Origin: Malania oleifera
Taxonomy: Eukaryota > Streptophyta > Magnoliopsida > Santalales > Ximeniaceae
Reading direction: 5' to 3'
DNA length: 64,000 nt
NCBI RefSeq assembly: GCF_029873635.1
Contig: NC_080422.1
Span: forward strand, 15,587,549-15,651,548
Positions 12,001-22,981 of this stretch are shown here, piece by piece. Position 1 is the stretch's first letter. Each line of letters starts with the position of its first letter. The notes below the pieces were generated by a model that saw only the letters and a list, made by a program, of their open reading frames with translations, was not told the origin of the DNA and did no database searches. A program made the position numbers and the translations under genes.

Positions 12001-13330
12001 GAATCCTACCAGAGTAGCCTTTGAAAGGAAATCAATCACAAAGCCTAACCTGCAATTCATCAAAACAGTATCACTTAAAACTCAAGAAACAAAGAAAGAA
12101 AATGGGAAAAAAATAATTTCGAATATTTAGTGAAGATTGGAATGTGCATAATACCGTAGTAGGCCCAAAGAAGCCTGAAATAGACCTGCAAAGAAGGTGG
12201 CAGTGAAAGCAAGTTTAAGATACAGAATTGGGTCTTCAGCAACATGAACTGCTTCTCCAAGCATGCTGCCCATGACCAGAGATGCTATTGAGACTGGACC
12301 AACGCCAAGGTGCCTAGAGCTCCCCAGGATAGAATACATCAGAGGTGGCACAAAACTTGAATCTGCACAAAAACCCATTTCAGTGAAGCCATTAGAGCAG
12401 AGAAAAGTAAACTATTTGTGTTGATCTATAACTTGGATTCAGTAAGAAAGCAGAGTTGGTATGGTATTTGATACTAACAGAGTCCAACTATTGGTGGCAA
12501 ATTTGCAAGCTTTGCATAACTAATTCCCTGCATACAGAAACCCAAATCAGAAAACAGAAGGAGATTATTGAAAAACAATCTCTGTTTTTCAGAATTGGAG
12601 TCAATGTCAGAATAGAACCTTTCTTAATAGCAATATAAATATTAGAGAATTAAAATTTACCCATGATTTTTCCCCATGTAAACTTGGAAAACAGAGCAAT
12701 ATAAATCGTTTTGATAAACTTGGACAAAATTACGTGAAGTTTTGTCAAAATTCGAACAATTTCAAATTTGTCCTCAAAAATTGTGGTCTCAAACGAAACA
12801 AATAAATTTTACTCACAGGCTGTCCCTTGTATAAACCAATGAAACAGAGCCACACCCCTCCCCTCCCCCCAAATCCCATTAAAGGAAGTAATGAATGTAA
12901 AACCAGCGTGATTCATTCAGGTTCATTTCTCAATTGAAAACCGAAAGCCCATTGATGATGGGATTGGATCGGAATGGAGGCTGACCTGTGGGATCGCGAG
13001 GCTTGCAATGGTGAGGCCAGAGATGAGATCAGACCTGAGGAGATTGAGAGAGTAAGTGGGAGCCCATTGGAAGATGGGGAAGAAGTACTGAAGGGCCAAG
13101 ATGAATTTGGTGAAGTAAGGTTGGTTCTTGAATTTGTGGAGAGGGTCATCGTGGAAGAAGATCTCAGAGACCCTGTGCTTGAGTTTCTGAGCAGTGGTTT
13201 TGGTGGGAGGGAGGCAGACTCTGTGTCTGTGAATCTCCTCCACCGGACGAGGAGGAGGAGGAGGATGAGGCGCCGTTGCTGTGGCCTCTGAAAATGAATG
13301 GTCTTCCACTCTGTAAGAGTTTCCACCCAT
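9073..13330 (-). CDS. SULTR3;3: Group-3 sulfate transporter, SULTR3;3-like (SLC26/SulP family)
   Basis: Predicted multi-pass membrane anion transporter with a cytosolic C-terminal STAS domain; SULTR3 members move sulfate, often at plastid or other internal membranes. Thirteen exons (minus strand): 13330-12986, 12527-12479, 12362-12155, 12049-11878, 11691-11626, 11512-11399, 11289-11173, 10978-10852, 10750-10464, 10344-10154, 10046-9961, 9837-9761, 9216-9073. They total 1983 bp, or 660 residues, normal for the family, and all phases join. Landmarks: [14 protein letters not shown] in the N-terminus, [48 protein letters not shown] at residue 358, and STAS from about 520 with DTSGI at 593-597. 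VGPVSIASL favours SULTR3;3. ATG 13330 is the first downstream of the TATA box. The intron 4 donor is GC. The exon 13 acceptor has a CAG alternative adding one Gln. Confidence 0.93.
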
Positions 13331-13395
13331 GTTCACTTCCACTCTCCCCAAAATACCACCCAAGTTTTTGCAAAACACTTGTATGCATGGGGCTC

Positions 13396-13400
13396 CTATT

Positions 13401-13433
<33 letters not shown>
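13396..13433 (-). promoter_or_regulatory. TATA box and (GA/CT)n tract of the sulfate-transporter promoter
   Basis: On the minus strand CTATAAATAGG lies at 13405-13395 (TATAAATAG 13404-13396), about 66 bp upstream of the chosen ATG. A start of transcription some 30 bp further on leaves a 5' UTR of roughly 40 nt with ATG 13330 as its first ATG; the ATG at 13388 would lie upstream of the transcript. A perfect GA/CT dinucleotide tract (13405-13433) abuts the TATA box on its upstream side, as in many plant core promoters. Confidence 0.75.
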
Positions 13434-13438
<5 letters not shown>

Positions 13439-13799
13439 CTGTTAAGTGTGAAGGCCTGAAGGGTCGGTTACTTGGCAGTTAGTAGCCGGCTCTTTGTCAA
13501 TTTGCATCGTCAATGGTATTTTGGTCATTTCAACATGCTGAAAAATGAGTGTCCATTTTAATTTTTTTTCTCGGTTCCGCTGATTGTTCTCGATAATTTT
13601 ATTTTATTTATATATTAATCATTTTATTTTTATTTTAATTGTGAAGCATGAATAAAACAAATAATTTAATCCTAACAAGTTAATTATGAATATATAAAAT
13701 ATTCTAGTAATAGGTTGTCAAAATATTTAAAAAATTATAAAAATTTTATTTTTAATTTTTTTTAAAATTAAAAATTAATAACAAAAATAGAAAATTACA

Positions 13800-14462
13800 A
13801 AGGTAAACAAACGTAAACTGTCTTCTTCACTGCCAAAAAATGAATTATTATTATTATTATTATTATTTTAGAAGGAGAAGGCGTGTTAAGTAACGTAAAC
13901 TGTTTTCTTCACTGCCAAAAAATGAATTATTATTATTATCATTATCGAAGAGTGAGTAGGAGAAGGCGTGTTAAGTGAAGTGACGTCAGCACAGTATAGT
14001 GGGTCCCGAGAAACACTTCTTAAGGGATTTGTTTAACCAGGGCTGGGTTGCATTTGGGACTAGACGACAAAATTTTGATTGCCTCTGCAAAATATTTCTT
14101 TTATGGAGATATTATCAGTACTTTAAAGAAGTATTATTATTTTTTTATTTTTTATTTTTATTGTATTAAATGAAAGCTTCATTATTGAAACTTTTTATCT
14201 CTAGTATTCTCTCCATCTTATTATGAATTGCTGTCATTTTTTTTTTTTTTTATGTAAAATATAATGAAGCAATAATAAATCTTTGGTTGAATTTTTTTTA
14301 TTATGAATATAAAAAATATTTCAAAATCATAAAATCTTATTTTCAAAATTTCCCTAAAAATTTGAAATTATCGACAAAAACATAAAATTAGACAGGTAAA
14401 TAAACGTATTTTCATAAACTTTTTATTTACTTTATAAAAACAAAAATCAAAAAATGAATTAC

Positions 14463-14496
<34 letters not shown>

Positions 14497-14870
14497 AATT
14501 TTTCTGAAAAGTGCATAGGAGAAGGTGTATTCAGCACAGTATAGTGGCCTTCAGAAACACGTTTTAAGAATTTTCTTAACGAGGATTGACTTGCATTTGG
14601 GACTAGAAGAGCCCTGCATAAAGGTTGAGACAAAATTACTTTATTTTGTATACATACTTTTCAATGAACATATGTGTTATAAGACTATATTTCTTTATTT
14701 TTATATAATTACTTAATTATTTGATTTTTTTTTACATATTTGCATAATTTAATTGAAAATATTTTCTCTCTAGTATTCTCTCTATCTTATTACGAATTGC
14801 TATAATTTTTTTATGTAAAATATAATGAAGCAATAATAGATCTTTGGTTGAATTTTTTTTTTTTGGCAAG
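13800..14870. repeat. Diverged local duplications with TTA microsatellites
   Basis: The block AAACTGTCTTCTTCACTGCC plus a TTA run and GGAGAAGGCGTGTTAAG occurs at about 13815-13890 and 13897-13975. A larger block (about 13965-14300: CAGCACAGTATAGTGG, TCTAGTATTCTCTC, AATATAATGAAGCAATAATA) recurs at about 14530-14855. AT-rich, no genes. Confidence 0.75.
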
Positions 14871-15160
14871 AGGTAAGAATCTTATTTAGTCAAGAGAGGA
14901 ATATACAAAGTAATTACAAGAGATAAGAAGTAATAACAAGAAAGAGTCGAGGATAGTAAAAGAAGAAAAAAACCTAGTCCAATAATAGACAAATGCAAAC
15001 TTGCGAGTTCTTGTGTCTCTTATAAGGGATGGTTAGCTAATGAGAGAGTTAGCTTGTTGCAAAATCCCAATCTTGCAGCAGACCTCAACATTTGAAGGTT
15101 GCTTGGACTTTATCAATGATTTCCTTGGAGACAAGGCATACGAAGAAGAAATGTTTTAAG
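14857..15160 (-). mobile_element. Probable L1-type LINE 3' end with poly(A)
   Basis: On the minus strand a non-coding stretch resembling a LINE 3' UTR (CTTTCTTGTTATTACTTC, then GACTAAATAAGATTCTTACC) ends CTCTTGCCAAAAAAAAAA at about 14870-14857, a typical LINE tail. Upstream a short frame reads FFFVCLVSKEIIDKVQATF, resembling an RT C-terminal remnant. Assignment is by resemblance only. Confidence 0.45.
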
Positions 15161-15162
15161 TT

Positions 15163-15613
15163 CACTACAAAAAATGACATTTTTAGTGATGAGATTATTA
15201 GTGATAAAGTAAAAATCATCACTTATAAAGCACTATTAGTGACGAAAACTAAATTCCTCACTGATAGTTAAGCCATTAGTGACGGATACGAGTTTCATCA
15301 CTACTAATGCATTATTAGTAAATTTTTACTATTCATCATTAATAGTTTCATCACTAAAGTAGGTTTTCCCGCTCTAACTATCGTGCGAAAATATTAGCAA
15401 CGATTTATTGGATATTAGTGACAAAATTTTTCGTCACTAATAAGCGTATTTTAGTGATAGTTTTTAAAAATAGTCACTAGTAGAGGTATTTTAGTTACGG
15501 TTTTTAGAACCGTCACTAAAAACTCCCCCAAATATCCCCTCTGCTCCCCTCGTGCAAAATCCCGCACATCCCAAATACCTACTTTCTCTAGCGCTCCCAG
15601 GCCGCATCCCCTC
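15163..15613. mobile_element. CACTA (EnSpm) transposon terminus
   Basis: Starts with CACTACAAAAAATGAC, the canonical CACTA terminal inverted repeat, followed by the expected subterminal array: at least ten degenerate direct and inverted copies of ATTAGTGACGAA / TTTCGTCACTAAT between 15182 and 15530. The element is cut at 15613 by an LTR insertion, and flanking sequence resumes at 20021. The opposite terminus was not found in the window. Confidence 0.85.
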
Positions 15614-15715
15614 TGTAATGACCCGGAGAATTAAAATTATTGAAATAATTGGGGAGTATAAAAATGAAATGGATAATAAAGGAAAAAGGAAGGAAGGATT
15701 TTAGAAGGAATAGCA

Positions 15716-15912
15716 GGCCTCGTCGTGAATGTCCTGTCTTCGTTGACAAGTGTCCTTTTAGAGATCGTTGACGAACTCTAGTCCCTCGTCGACGAAGGAA
15801 TCCCAAGAGAGTAAATCTTAAACTCTGAAATTCGTTGACGAAAGTATCTTCTCGTCGACGAAGTATCTATAGTGGCTCATCAACGAACCCATGTGTCTCG
15901 TCGATGAATCCA
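15716..15912. promoter_or_regulatory. Palindrome array upstream of the LTR TATA (TCGTCGACGA type)
   Basis: About eight degenerate copies of TTCGTCGACGAA occur in 200 bp, for example CTCGTCGACGAAGG, TTCGTTGACGAAAG, TCTCGTCGACGAAG and CTCATCAACGAAC. They are irregularly spaced and end about 20 bp before TATAAAAA at 15928. They are CpG-rich in an AT-rich setting. The corresponding part of the family A copy at 47324-49519 has the same motif type; the copy at 57496-59965 has a different one. Confidence 0.8.
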
Positions 15913-17692
15913 TGTGGCAACAGCGTCTATAAAAAGGTCCAAAGTTGCTTCCATGTGAAGAAAATGGTTCTTCTTCGTTTCTCTCTCTAGAAATTTGATT
16001 TCTCTCCCTTCTCTCTTTGATTTTGGGCTGAATTTGACCTGGTTTGACGATCGAGAACCACCACGAGGTTCATAGGATCGTTCTCCACAAGACTGTAGGA
16101 GCTGATCGTTGGGTTGAGAGGTTTGGGAAACATCCCAAATTTAGGGTAAGTGAGTTATTTTGGGAATTTCTTAATGAATATTGTTATTTGGAGCCTAAGA
16201 AGTATTAAATAAGTGATTTTCTTAAGATTTGAGTTAGTTGGTGTTTATTTAATTAAATTAAGATTTTTAGATTTAGGATCCAAGTGAACATCGTGGGTAT
16301 TAGCTCGGGGATCCTGTTGACGTAGTTCAGAAGTCAGGTAAGAGGAAATTATATATTAAATTAGGTTTTTATGAATTAAATAAAAATGGACTATGGTATA
16401 TATGTATGTGAGTTTTTATGTGGGTATAAAATGTCAATCATATAAATTATGTTTTCTGAGCTTATGATTGCTTATATAGCTACGTATATGCGAAAATGAA
16501 CTGATGAAAGTGGAAAATATTTTCAAGATAATTATGTAAGAAGTGAAAGGTATATATTTTTAGTAAATGAACATTAAGAGTTGATTGAGCTATTTTACAA
16601 TAATATGTATGAATTTTACTGCTAAATTGTGTGATATGAGTAAATGTAAGTTTTGTGCAAATATATGTTAAATGTATGAGATGCAGGCTAAGTAAGTAAA
16701 GCATTAAGAATAAAATATGTTATGGACTATGCTGCTTGTATATGTTAATACAACCATGTAAATGTAAGACAACTAAAAAGAGTCATGTTAGCAGATTTTA
16801 ACACATTTCTACATAGACTAACTGATGATGGCTAAAGACCAGCTGTAATATGAATGAAAGAAAGGAAAATGCAATGTAAATACAATGAAATGATAATGGA
16901 ATGAAATATGAAATGTAAACGATGTAAATGGAAAGATTCACTTAAAGTGAAATGCAATGTTATATTTAAGCTATATGAACATGAATAGATGTGAATAGTT
17001 GAATAATAGTAGAAAGAATAATATATTATGTTATTAGAGGTATTTATGCTATTAGAACATGTTACGATTGGGTGAGGCATACTTTTTCGCTTGAGGGTTT
17101 GCTGAGAAAGGTGAGTGCGCTAGTAACTTCAGATGTGGCAGTAGCTGTATAACCTACTAGGGTAGAATGAACCTACTTGTATGTGCGGGTATATTTCCTT
17201 ATCCTTGGGGCCTTCATTGATAAACTTTTGTTGAATTTTGTGAGTACGAGATCAATCTAATACTTGAGGGCTTACTGAGTAAGGTGAATGCCCTGATATG
17301 TTTTAGTTGTGACCTTCTGGTTGCCAAATATATCAGAGCAGAGGGGTGCTACTTGTATGACCAGGTAATCACCCCTATCCTTACGTAATCTTGTGGGTTA
17401 AATCTTTTGCATGTGTTTGGTTAGGCTCAGAGAATGATTTCATTGTTTATGGTAATGTTTTGTAAATGTTATTAAAATTATATTTATAAACCTCATGTTA
17501 GCCACACGCTGTTTTTAATATATTGTTTCTTCCCTTACTGAGATGTGTCTCACCCGAATATGATTAATTCTTTTTCAGGACATCCTCAAGGTCGGGCTTA
17601 GGGAGCTCGAGGGTTTATAGTCTTTTGAGAATTGTAAAGAGAAATGGTATATTTTTGATATACTGTGGGGTTTTATAAAGTTTAAGTTTATG

Positions 17693-19756
17693 TGAAAGTT
17701 ATGGTGCAACCCCAAGAAGGGGGATGAATTGGGTATTTAAAAATTTGTTACCTAGGTCTACAGATTTTAACAACAATGTAATTAAGCCTAGGTTTAGTCT
17801 ATGCAATCATTAAACAAACATACAAGTGCAGTAAATGTAAATTGCGGAAATGTAAAGAACACGCACGATATGTTATCGGGATTCGGCCAACTGTGCCTAC
17901 GTCCCCGCCTTGGCCACACCGGCACAAGGATTACCACAATAATGCTCACTTAAACAGGTGGAGCGACAGCTAATACAACCAGGTCAATTCAAGGGGCTGA
18001 CCTCAACCGACACACCTTAACAAGATGACGCACCTAGCTTTCCTAACCAGGTCTAAGCTAATCCGGGACTATTCCACAGGGCTAGTCTCCGTCTTCAGGC
18101 CCGTGCCTGGAATACAACCAATGTGTATAAAAATGTTTGTACACGGAAATGCGCTTCAACACAAGCAGATGTGTGCACCAATATAGCTCATTCAATAATG
18201 CATGCACAAATGATATGTAAATATGCTCAGTGCTCTAATGTGTGCTAAACACTCAATCAAGTATATATTTTCAGTCCAGATCTATAGTGTATATCTAAGC
18301 AAGATTTGAAACACACTATTTGAATATCACAAAATTAAATTAAGGTTTCAAATATGCTAAGCAAGATACGTCAAACAAACTCAATAGGATATTTCAATGT
18401 ATAAAGCACAATGAAGTTGTTTGAAAGACTAGCTTTTTATAAAAGGATTTTTGCACACAAAATCTAGGTTTAAGTAACTTGCAACAATAATGCAAGAACC
18501 AAAAACCTTCAAAGTTTTTCCACACTAGATTTATCAAATGAAATCGGTGGAAGAACTTTAGGCTATACTCTCAAGTAAAATCAATTAATCAATATATCAA
18601 GAGAGAGTATTAGCTAGAGAAATTTAAGCACAATAGCCTTGTAGAGATACTCACAATGCTTAGAGAAAGAGAATGAGGAGTATGTGAGTGTTTTCAAGAA
18701 GTATTTGGCTAATATAGGGATTTTAGGGTTTTGAGAGTTGAGAGAATTTTTGACCTAATCAAGTTTTCTAATCCTTGCTAATTAAGACAAATGAATGAGT
18801 ATATATAGGCAAGGAGGATTTTTTGACCGTTGGGGATATAGTGGGTATAAATAAAATTGTTTAAAAGACCATTAAGCAAATTAACCCAGTTTACCCCATT
18901 TAAAAAATCAGTAAAAATATTTTTAACCCGTTTGGGTGCCCGACTTGAGGTTCGGGTACCCCAACAGACATAGTCAAAAATTCAACTTTAAGAGGTTCGG
19001 GTGCCCGAGTTAAGGACCGGTTGGCTGAACCAAAGTCAGTAGCCACATGTTCGAGGTTCGGGTGCCCGAAGCTGAGTTCGGTTAACCAAACCAGGCAGTT
19101 CGGTCGCCCGAGCCTCTATTTGAACGTAAACATTCAGTTGCCCGAGTACTTGAAAAGTGCTCTGACAAGCATTCGGGTGCTCGAGGAAGATACGTTCAAA
19201 AGAGGTTCGGTTGCCCAAAGCTAAGTCAACATATTGACTTGTTCGGTCACCCGAGCTGTTTTACACGGCATTGGTTCGGTCGCCCGAACCCTCTCAACCT
19301 TTTTAATTTTTCAATCCAATTTTAGAAAATTATTATTTCCCTGATATGAAGATGATAATGGGGACTGTTTGTGCATTTTTTTAGAGACCTAAGGACTTTC
19401 TATCATACTGGAAAAATACGGTGTCGGTCGACCTTCCCTAAGGTCTGTGTAGGTACCTAAAGTCTAGCTATGGTCGTTTTGAGCATACCTACCTATCATA
19501 CATGATGCAAATTATTACAAGTCATACACGCGCACAGTTCATAATAAATTACATCCCAGAATGAAGAAATAATCAAATGAATACAAAATACAACACATAG
19601 ATCTTCATTCTTCAACACAAACACCGCACGCCATCATGATATGTCTTTCAGTTCTAAAGCGCGCACAAGGTGAACCTGCATGCAATTCACAGTACAACCA
19701 TTAGTACCAAGAGTATTTGCCATAATCAAAACTGGGTGTCACCAATGAGGTCAACA
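17693..19756 (-). mobile_element. Family B LTR, copy 1 (solo), inserted in family A copy 1
   Basis: Plus-strand ends are TGAAAGTTATGGTGC and GAGGTCAACA, with the perfect target duplication TTATG (17688-17692, 19757-19761). It is 2064 bp without coding sequence. Orientation is minus, from TATATATA at 18800-18807. It is related to the element at 44238-46488 through both ends (TGTTGACCTCATTGGTGAC against TGTTGACCTTATTGGTCAC) and a block around 17880-18115 (CTAGCTTTCCTAACCAGG, GGGACTATTCCACAGG). Confidence 0.87.
18925..19290. promoter_or_regulatory. Palindrome array (TTCGGGTGCCCGAA type) in family B copy 1
   Basis: Nine or ten copies of a near-palindrome, for example GTTCGGGTGCCCGAG, GTTCGGTCGCCCGAG, ATTCGGGTGCTCGAG and GTTCGGTCACCCGAG, spaced 25-60 bp. 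On the element strand the array is upstream of TATATATA, its nearest unit about 125 bp away. The sister copy at 44238-46488 has GTCGAC-centred palindromes at the same distance. Confidence 0.85.
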
Positions 19757-20020
19757 TTATGTTTTATGTTTTAAGTCTATTGAGGAAGGAATGATTGTGA
19801 ATACTGAAATGTTTTGGAGACGTGTATATATGGAAATGTAGGCAATGGATGGTTAATATGGATTATAGATAGAAATAATAAACTCTGGTATTATGATATT
19901 ATATTTATGGAGACTATGTTTATGTTTTCCGCTGTGTATATGTTGATTTATGGATTATTAGGATTTTATCAGGTATAACGCACCGAACCTGGGTAAAAGG
20001 GTTCGGGGCGTTACACCCTC

Positions 20021-20290
20021 CACCGGAGAGCCACTGCATGTGATTAGCAGAAGAACTACCGCTGCCACTGAACGAGGACAACCAACCAGCTGTTTGCCGC
20101 CTACGGTAACCACAGCCAAGATCGCCTGCCACTGCACGCCACACCTCGTTGTCAGAATTGCAGGTTTGAGTCATTTGACCGAGATCTTTCTTTTAGTTTA
20201 AAGTTGGAAGTGTTTGCTGAAATGCGCTATTTAGAGTTTTTTTTTTTGGATTAATTTATGCTCGAGCTAGCACATTTTAGTATATGTCAA
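20021..20290. other. GC-richer remnant, possibly CACTA interior
   Basis: Continues beyond the family A insertion and is presumably the same sequence as 15540-15613 (the CACTA element). A minus-strand open stretch of about 80 codons reads Ser/Gly-rich sequence that I do not recognise. No gene call is justified. Confidence 0.4.
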
Positions 20291-21224
20291 TGATTCACTC
20301 AAAAAATGAGCAGCTCGGAAGCTATCTCAAGTATAAGAGTTCTGTTGTGTAATATTCAGCCCAAATGCTATATCGTTTTCTCAGGGAATGCTGTTTAATC
20401 CCAAATTTTACATTTTTTTAATTGAAATTAAAAATTTACTGAACTTAGTTTAGATTTGGGGTTTTTAAGATTGTTTGAGATTTTCTTCGACAAATTAAAC
20501 GAACACGCAAATTAAACCCTAATCCTAGCATGCACTGAATTAAATAACAAGAACGAAAAACTTACGTCTAATTAGGCAAACATCGAAACATGCGTTAAAC
20601 TTTGAAATAGAAACTAAAGACGGTCACTTTAGCACTTAATTAAAGAACGCAATAATGGAAACTCAATCAAACACAAACGCGAGCGATAAAAACCAAACCT
20701 TTAACAAATTCAAGAATTTAAATCAAGACCAAACTTAAACGCAATACAAATTTAACGCTTTAATAACCTAAACGATAACTGAATATGATAAAAATGAAAA
20801 CTTTGATAAGGCTAGCCCTAAACTAAATCGAGCTTCAATCAAAAATTAAAATTTAAAAAGGTCAACTAATTTAATTTCTAAAAATAAAAAAAAAAATTTT
20901 ATTTTTGTATTTTGTTCTTTTTTTTTCTTTTTCTTTTGAACCAAATCGGAACCCTACTTAATTAATTAAATAACTCGAAGTATTAATTAAATCTACTGCA
21001 AAATTTAATTGAGAAGATAAATAAATAAATAAACTGTAATAATAATAAAACACCCTAAACAATTATTCAAAATCTAAAATTTTCCAATAAACCTCAATAA
21101 AAGAAAATAACAATATTCAGTTAAAAATAAAAAGAGGAAAGAAGAGAGAGAAAGAGAGAGATCAGAGTCGCGATAGAGAGGGGGACTTCTGGTTTCGGTT
21201 GGCAGCAGGTGGCCGCAGTAGTTG
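20291..21224 (-). repeat. Athila-type LTR fragment, copy 1
   Basis: Begins TGATTCACTC and runs parallel, at high similarity, to 41491-42430 (shared words AAGCTATCTCAAGTATA, CAGGGAATGC, ATTAAATAACAAGAACGAAA, CACCCTAAACAATTATTC). The second copy adjoins an Athila-like PBS and gag, which fixes the identity and minus orientation. Broken at 21225 by family A copy 2; part of 25105-25952 may be its continuation. Confidence 0.7.
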
Positions 21225-22133
21225 TGTAGTAACTTGAAAAATTAAAAATGATTAAAATAATTTTAAAAAATAATAAATAAAATAAAATTAGATTAATTAT
21301 TAATTAATTAATTAATTATTATTTAATTGAATTAATAAATTAATTAAACGTTATTTAATTGAATTAATTAAGTAAATTATATGATGGGTATATATATATA
21401 TATAAGGATAGGGTATATATATATATGGTCAAAGTAATAAGTATATATATATATATAAAATATAAAATAATGTAAAGATAGAATTAAATGAATTGGAAAA
21501 ATCCAATTCAATTGCCTTACCTCTCTAGAGCCTTTCATGCTCAAATCTTTCAGTTCTCCTACTCTCTCATGCTGGTCGCCTTCGTCTCTGTCTTTGTCTC
21601 TCAATTTCTTGACGAATTTGCGGTGAATCGGGAAACAAAAGGTGCCATTGAATTCCTAACTCCACCACCGATATTTCTACTAGAGCAGATTTGTCGTGGG
21701 AGCGGCATAGACACTATTCCTGGAGTAAGACAATTTTTTCCTAATTCCTCAATTTTTCTTTAAATCTACTGCTAAATCAACGATCAGGCACCACCATGTG
21801 GTTTTAGTCGCGAATGTCGTCATTTTGGCGTAAGTAAATTTCTAATTTAAGTTTTCTAGGTCCTACTCCAAAGCGAGAGTGAGATTTGGGGAATTAAGTA
21901 AATTGGTTATATTTGAGGGTATAACTATTTATTTGGAATTTATGGCCATATGAAATATTAAAATATTATTTTATTTAGGATTAATTTAATGGAACTAAGA
22001 TTTTTGATTTAGGATTCAGGTGAGTGCCACATGCTTTTTTTGAGATCCTGCCAGTGTAGTTCAGGAAGTCATGTAAGGGGAAAAATATATATTAAATCAG
22101 AATTTTTATGAATTTAATGTAAAATGAATTGTG

Positions 22134-22187
<54 letters not shown>

Positions 22188-22981
22188 GTTTCGATATGAG
22201 TTTGAAATGAAAGCCATTTAAATTATGTTTTTTCGAGTTTATGACTGTTTATTAGATACGTATATGCAAAAATGAACTAACGAAAGTGGAAAATATTTTT
22301 TTGATAATTATGTAAGAAATGAAAGGTATTTTCAATATATAAACGTTAAATGTTGGTTGGCTTATTTTACAGGAAATGTATGAATTTTATGGTTACATTG
22401 TGTGGCGTGAGTAAATGTAAGTTCTGTGCAAATATATGTTAAATGTATGAAATGCAGGCTAAGTAAGTAAAGCATTAAGAATGAACAATGATATGAACCA
22501 TGTTGCTTGTGTATGTTAATGCAACCATGTAAATGTATGACAGCTGAAAGCCGTATTAGTAGATTTTAGTGCATTTCTATGTGGACTAACTGATGACAGC
22601 TAAAAGGAGCTGTGTTAGCAGATTTTAGAGCATTTCTATGCGGACTAACTAATGATGGCTAAAGAGCAGTTGTAGTACGAATGAATGAAATGAAAATGGA
22701 ATGAAAAGAAAATGGAATGAAATGTGAATTGCGAACGATGTAAATGGGAAAGAGTCACTTAAAGTGAAATGAAATGAAATGTTAAAGTTATGAACATAAA
22801 CATTTGTGAATAGTTGAATAATGACAGTTATGATATTAGAAGTATTTATGTTAATAGAATATGTTACAACTGGGGTGAGGCATACTCTTCGCCCGAGGTC
22901 TTGTTGAGAAAGGCGAGTGCGCTAGTAGTATCAGATGTAGCAGTAGGCTGCATAATGCATTATGGTAGAGGGAACCTACTT

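Larger units (their letters stand above)
15614..20015 (+). mobile_element. Family A LTR, copy 1 (solo), split by a family B LTR
   Basis: Begins TGTAATGACCCGG and ends GGGGCGTTACA, flanked by the 5-bp target duplication CCCTC (15609-15613 and 20016-20020). Without its insert (17693-19756) it is about 2.34 kb and has no gag-pol, PBS or second LTR, so it is a solo LTR, probably of a gypsy element. TATAAAAA at 15928-15935 marks the promoter, preceded by a palindrome array. It contains two related blocks of about 180 bp (from CTTGAGGG/CTTACTGAGTAAGG words at about 17090 and 17265). Confidence 0.9.

Noticed and set aside
9744..12638. Plus-strand open frames across the sulfate-transporter locus
   Set aside because: They are antisense shadows of its exons and introns.
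13164..13388. ATG at 13388 as start of the sulfate transporter
   Set aside because: Out of frame with the conserved N-terminus and only a few bases from the TATA box, so upstream of the likely transcript.
19920..20174. Ser/Gly-rich 84-codon minus-strand frame
   Set aside because: It crosses the LTR end and the target-site junction at 20015, so it cannot be an ancestral gene.
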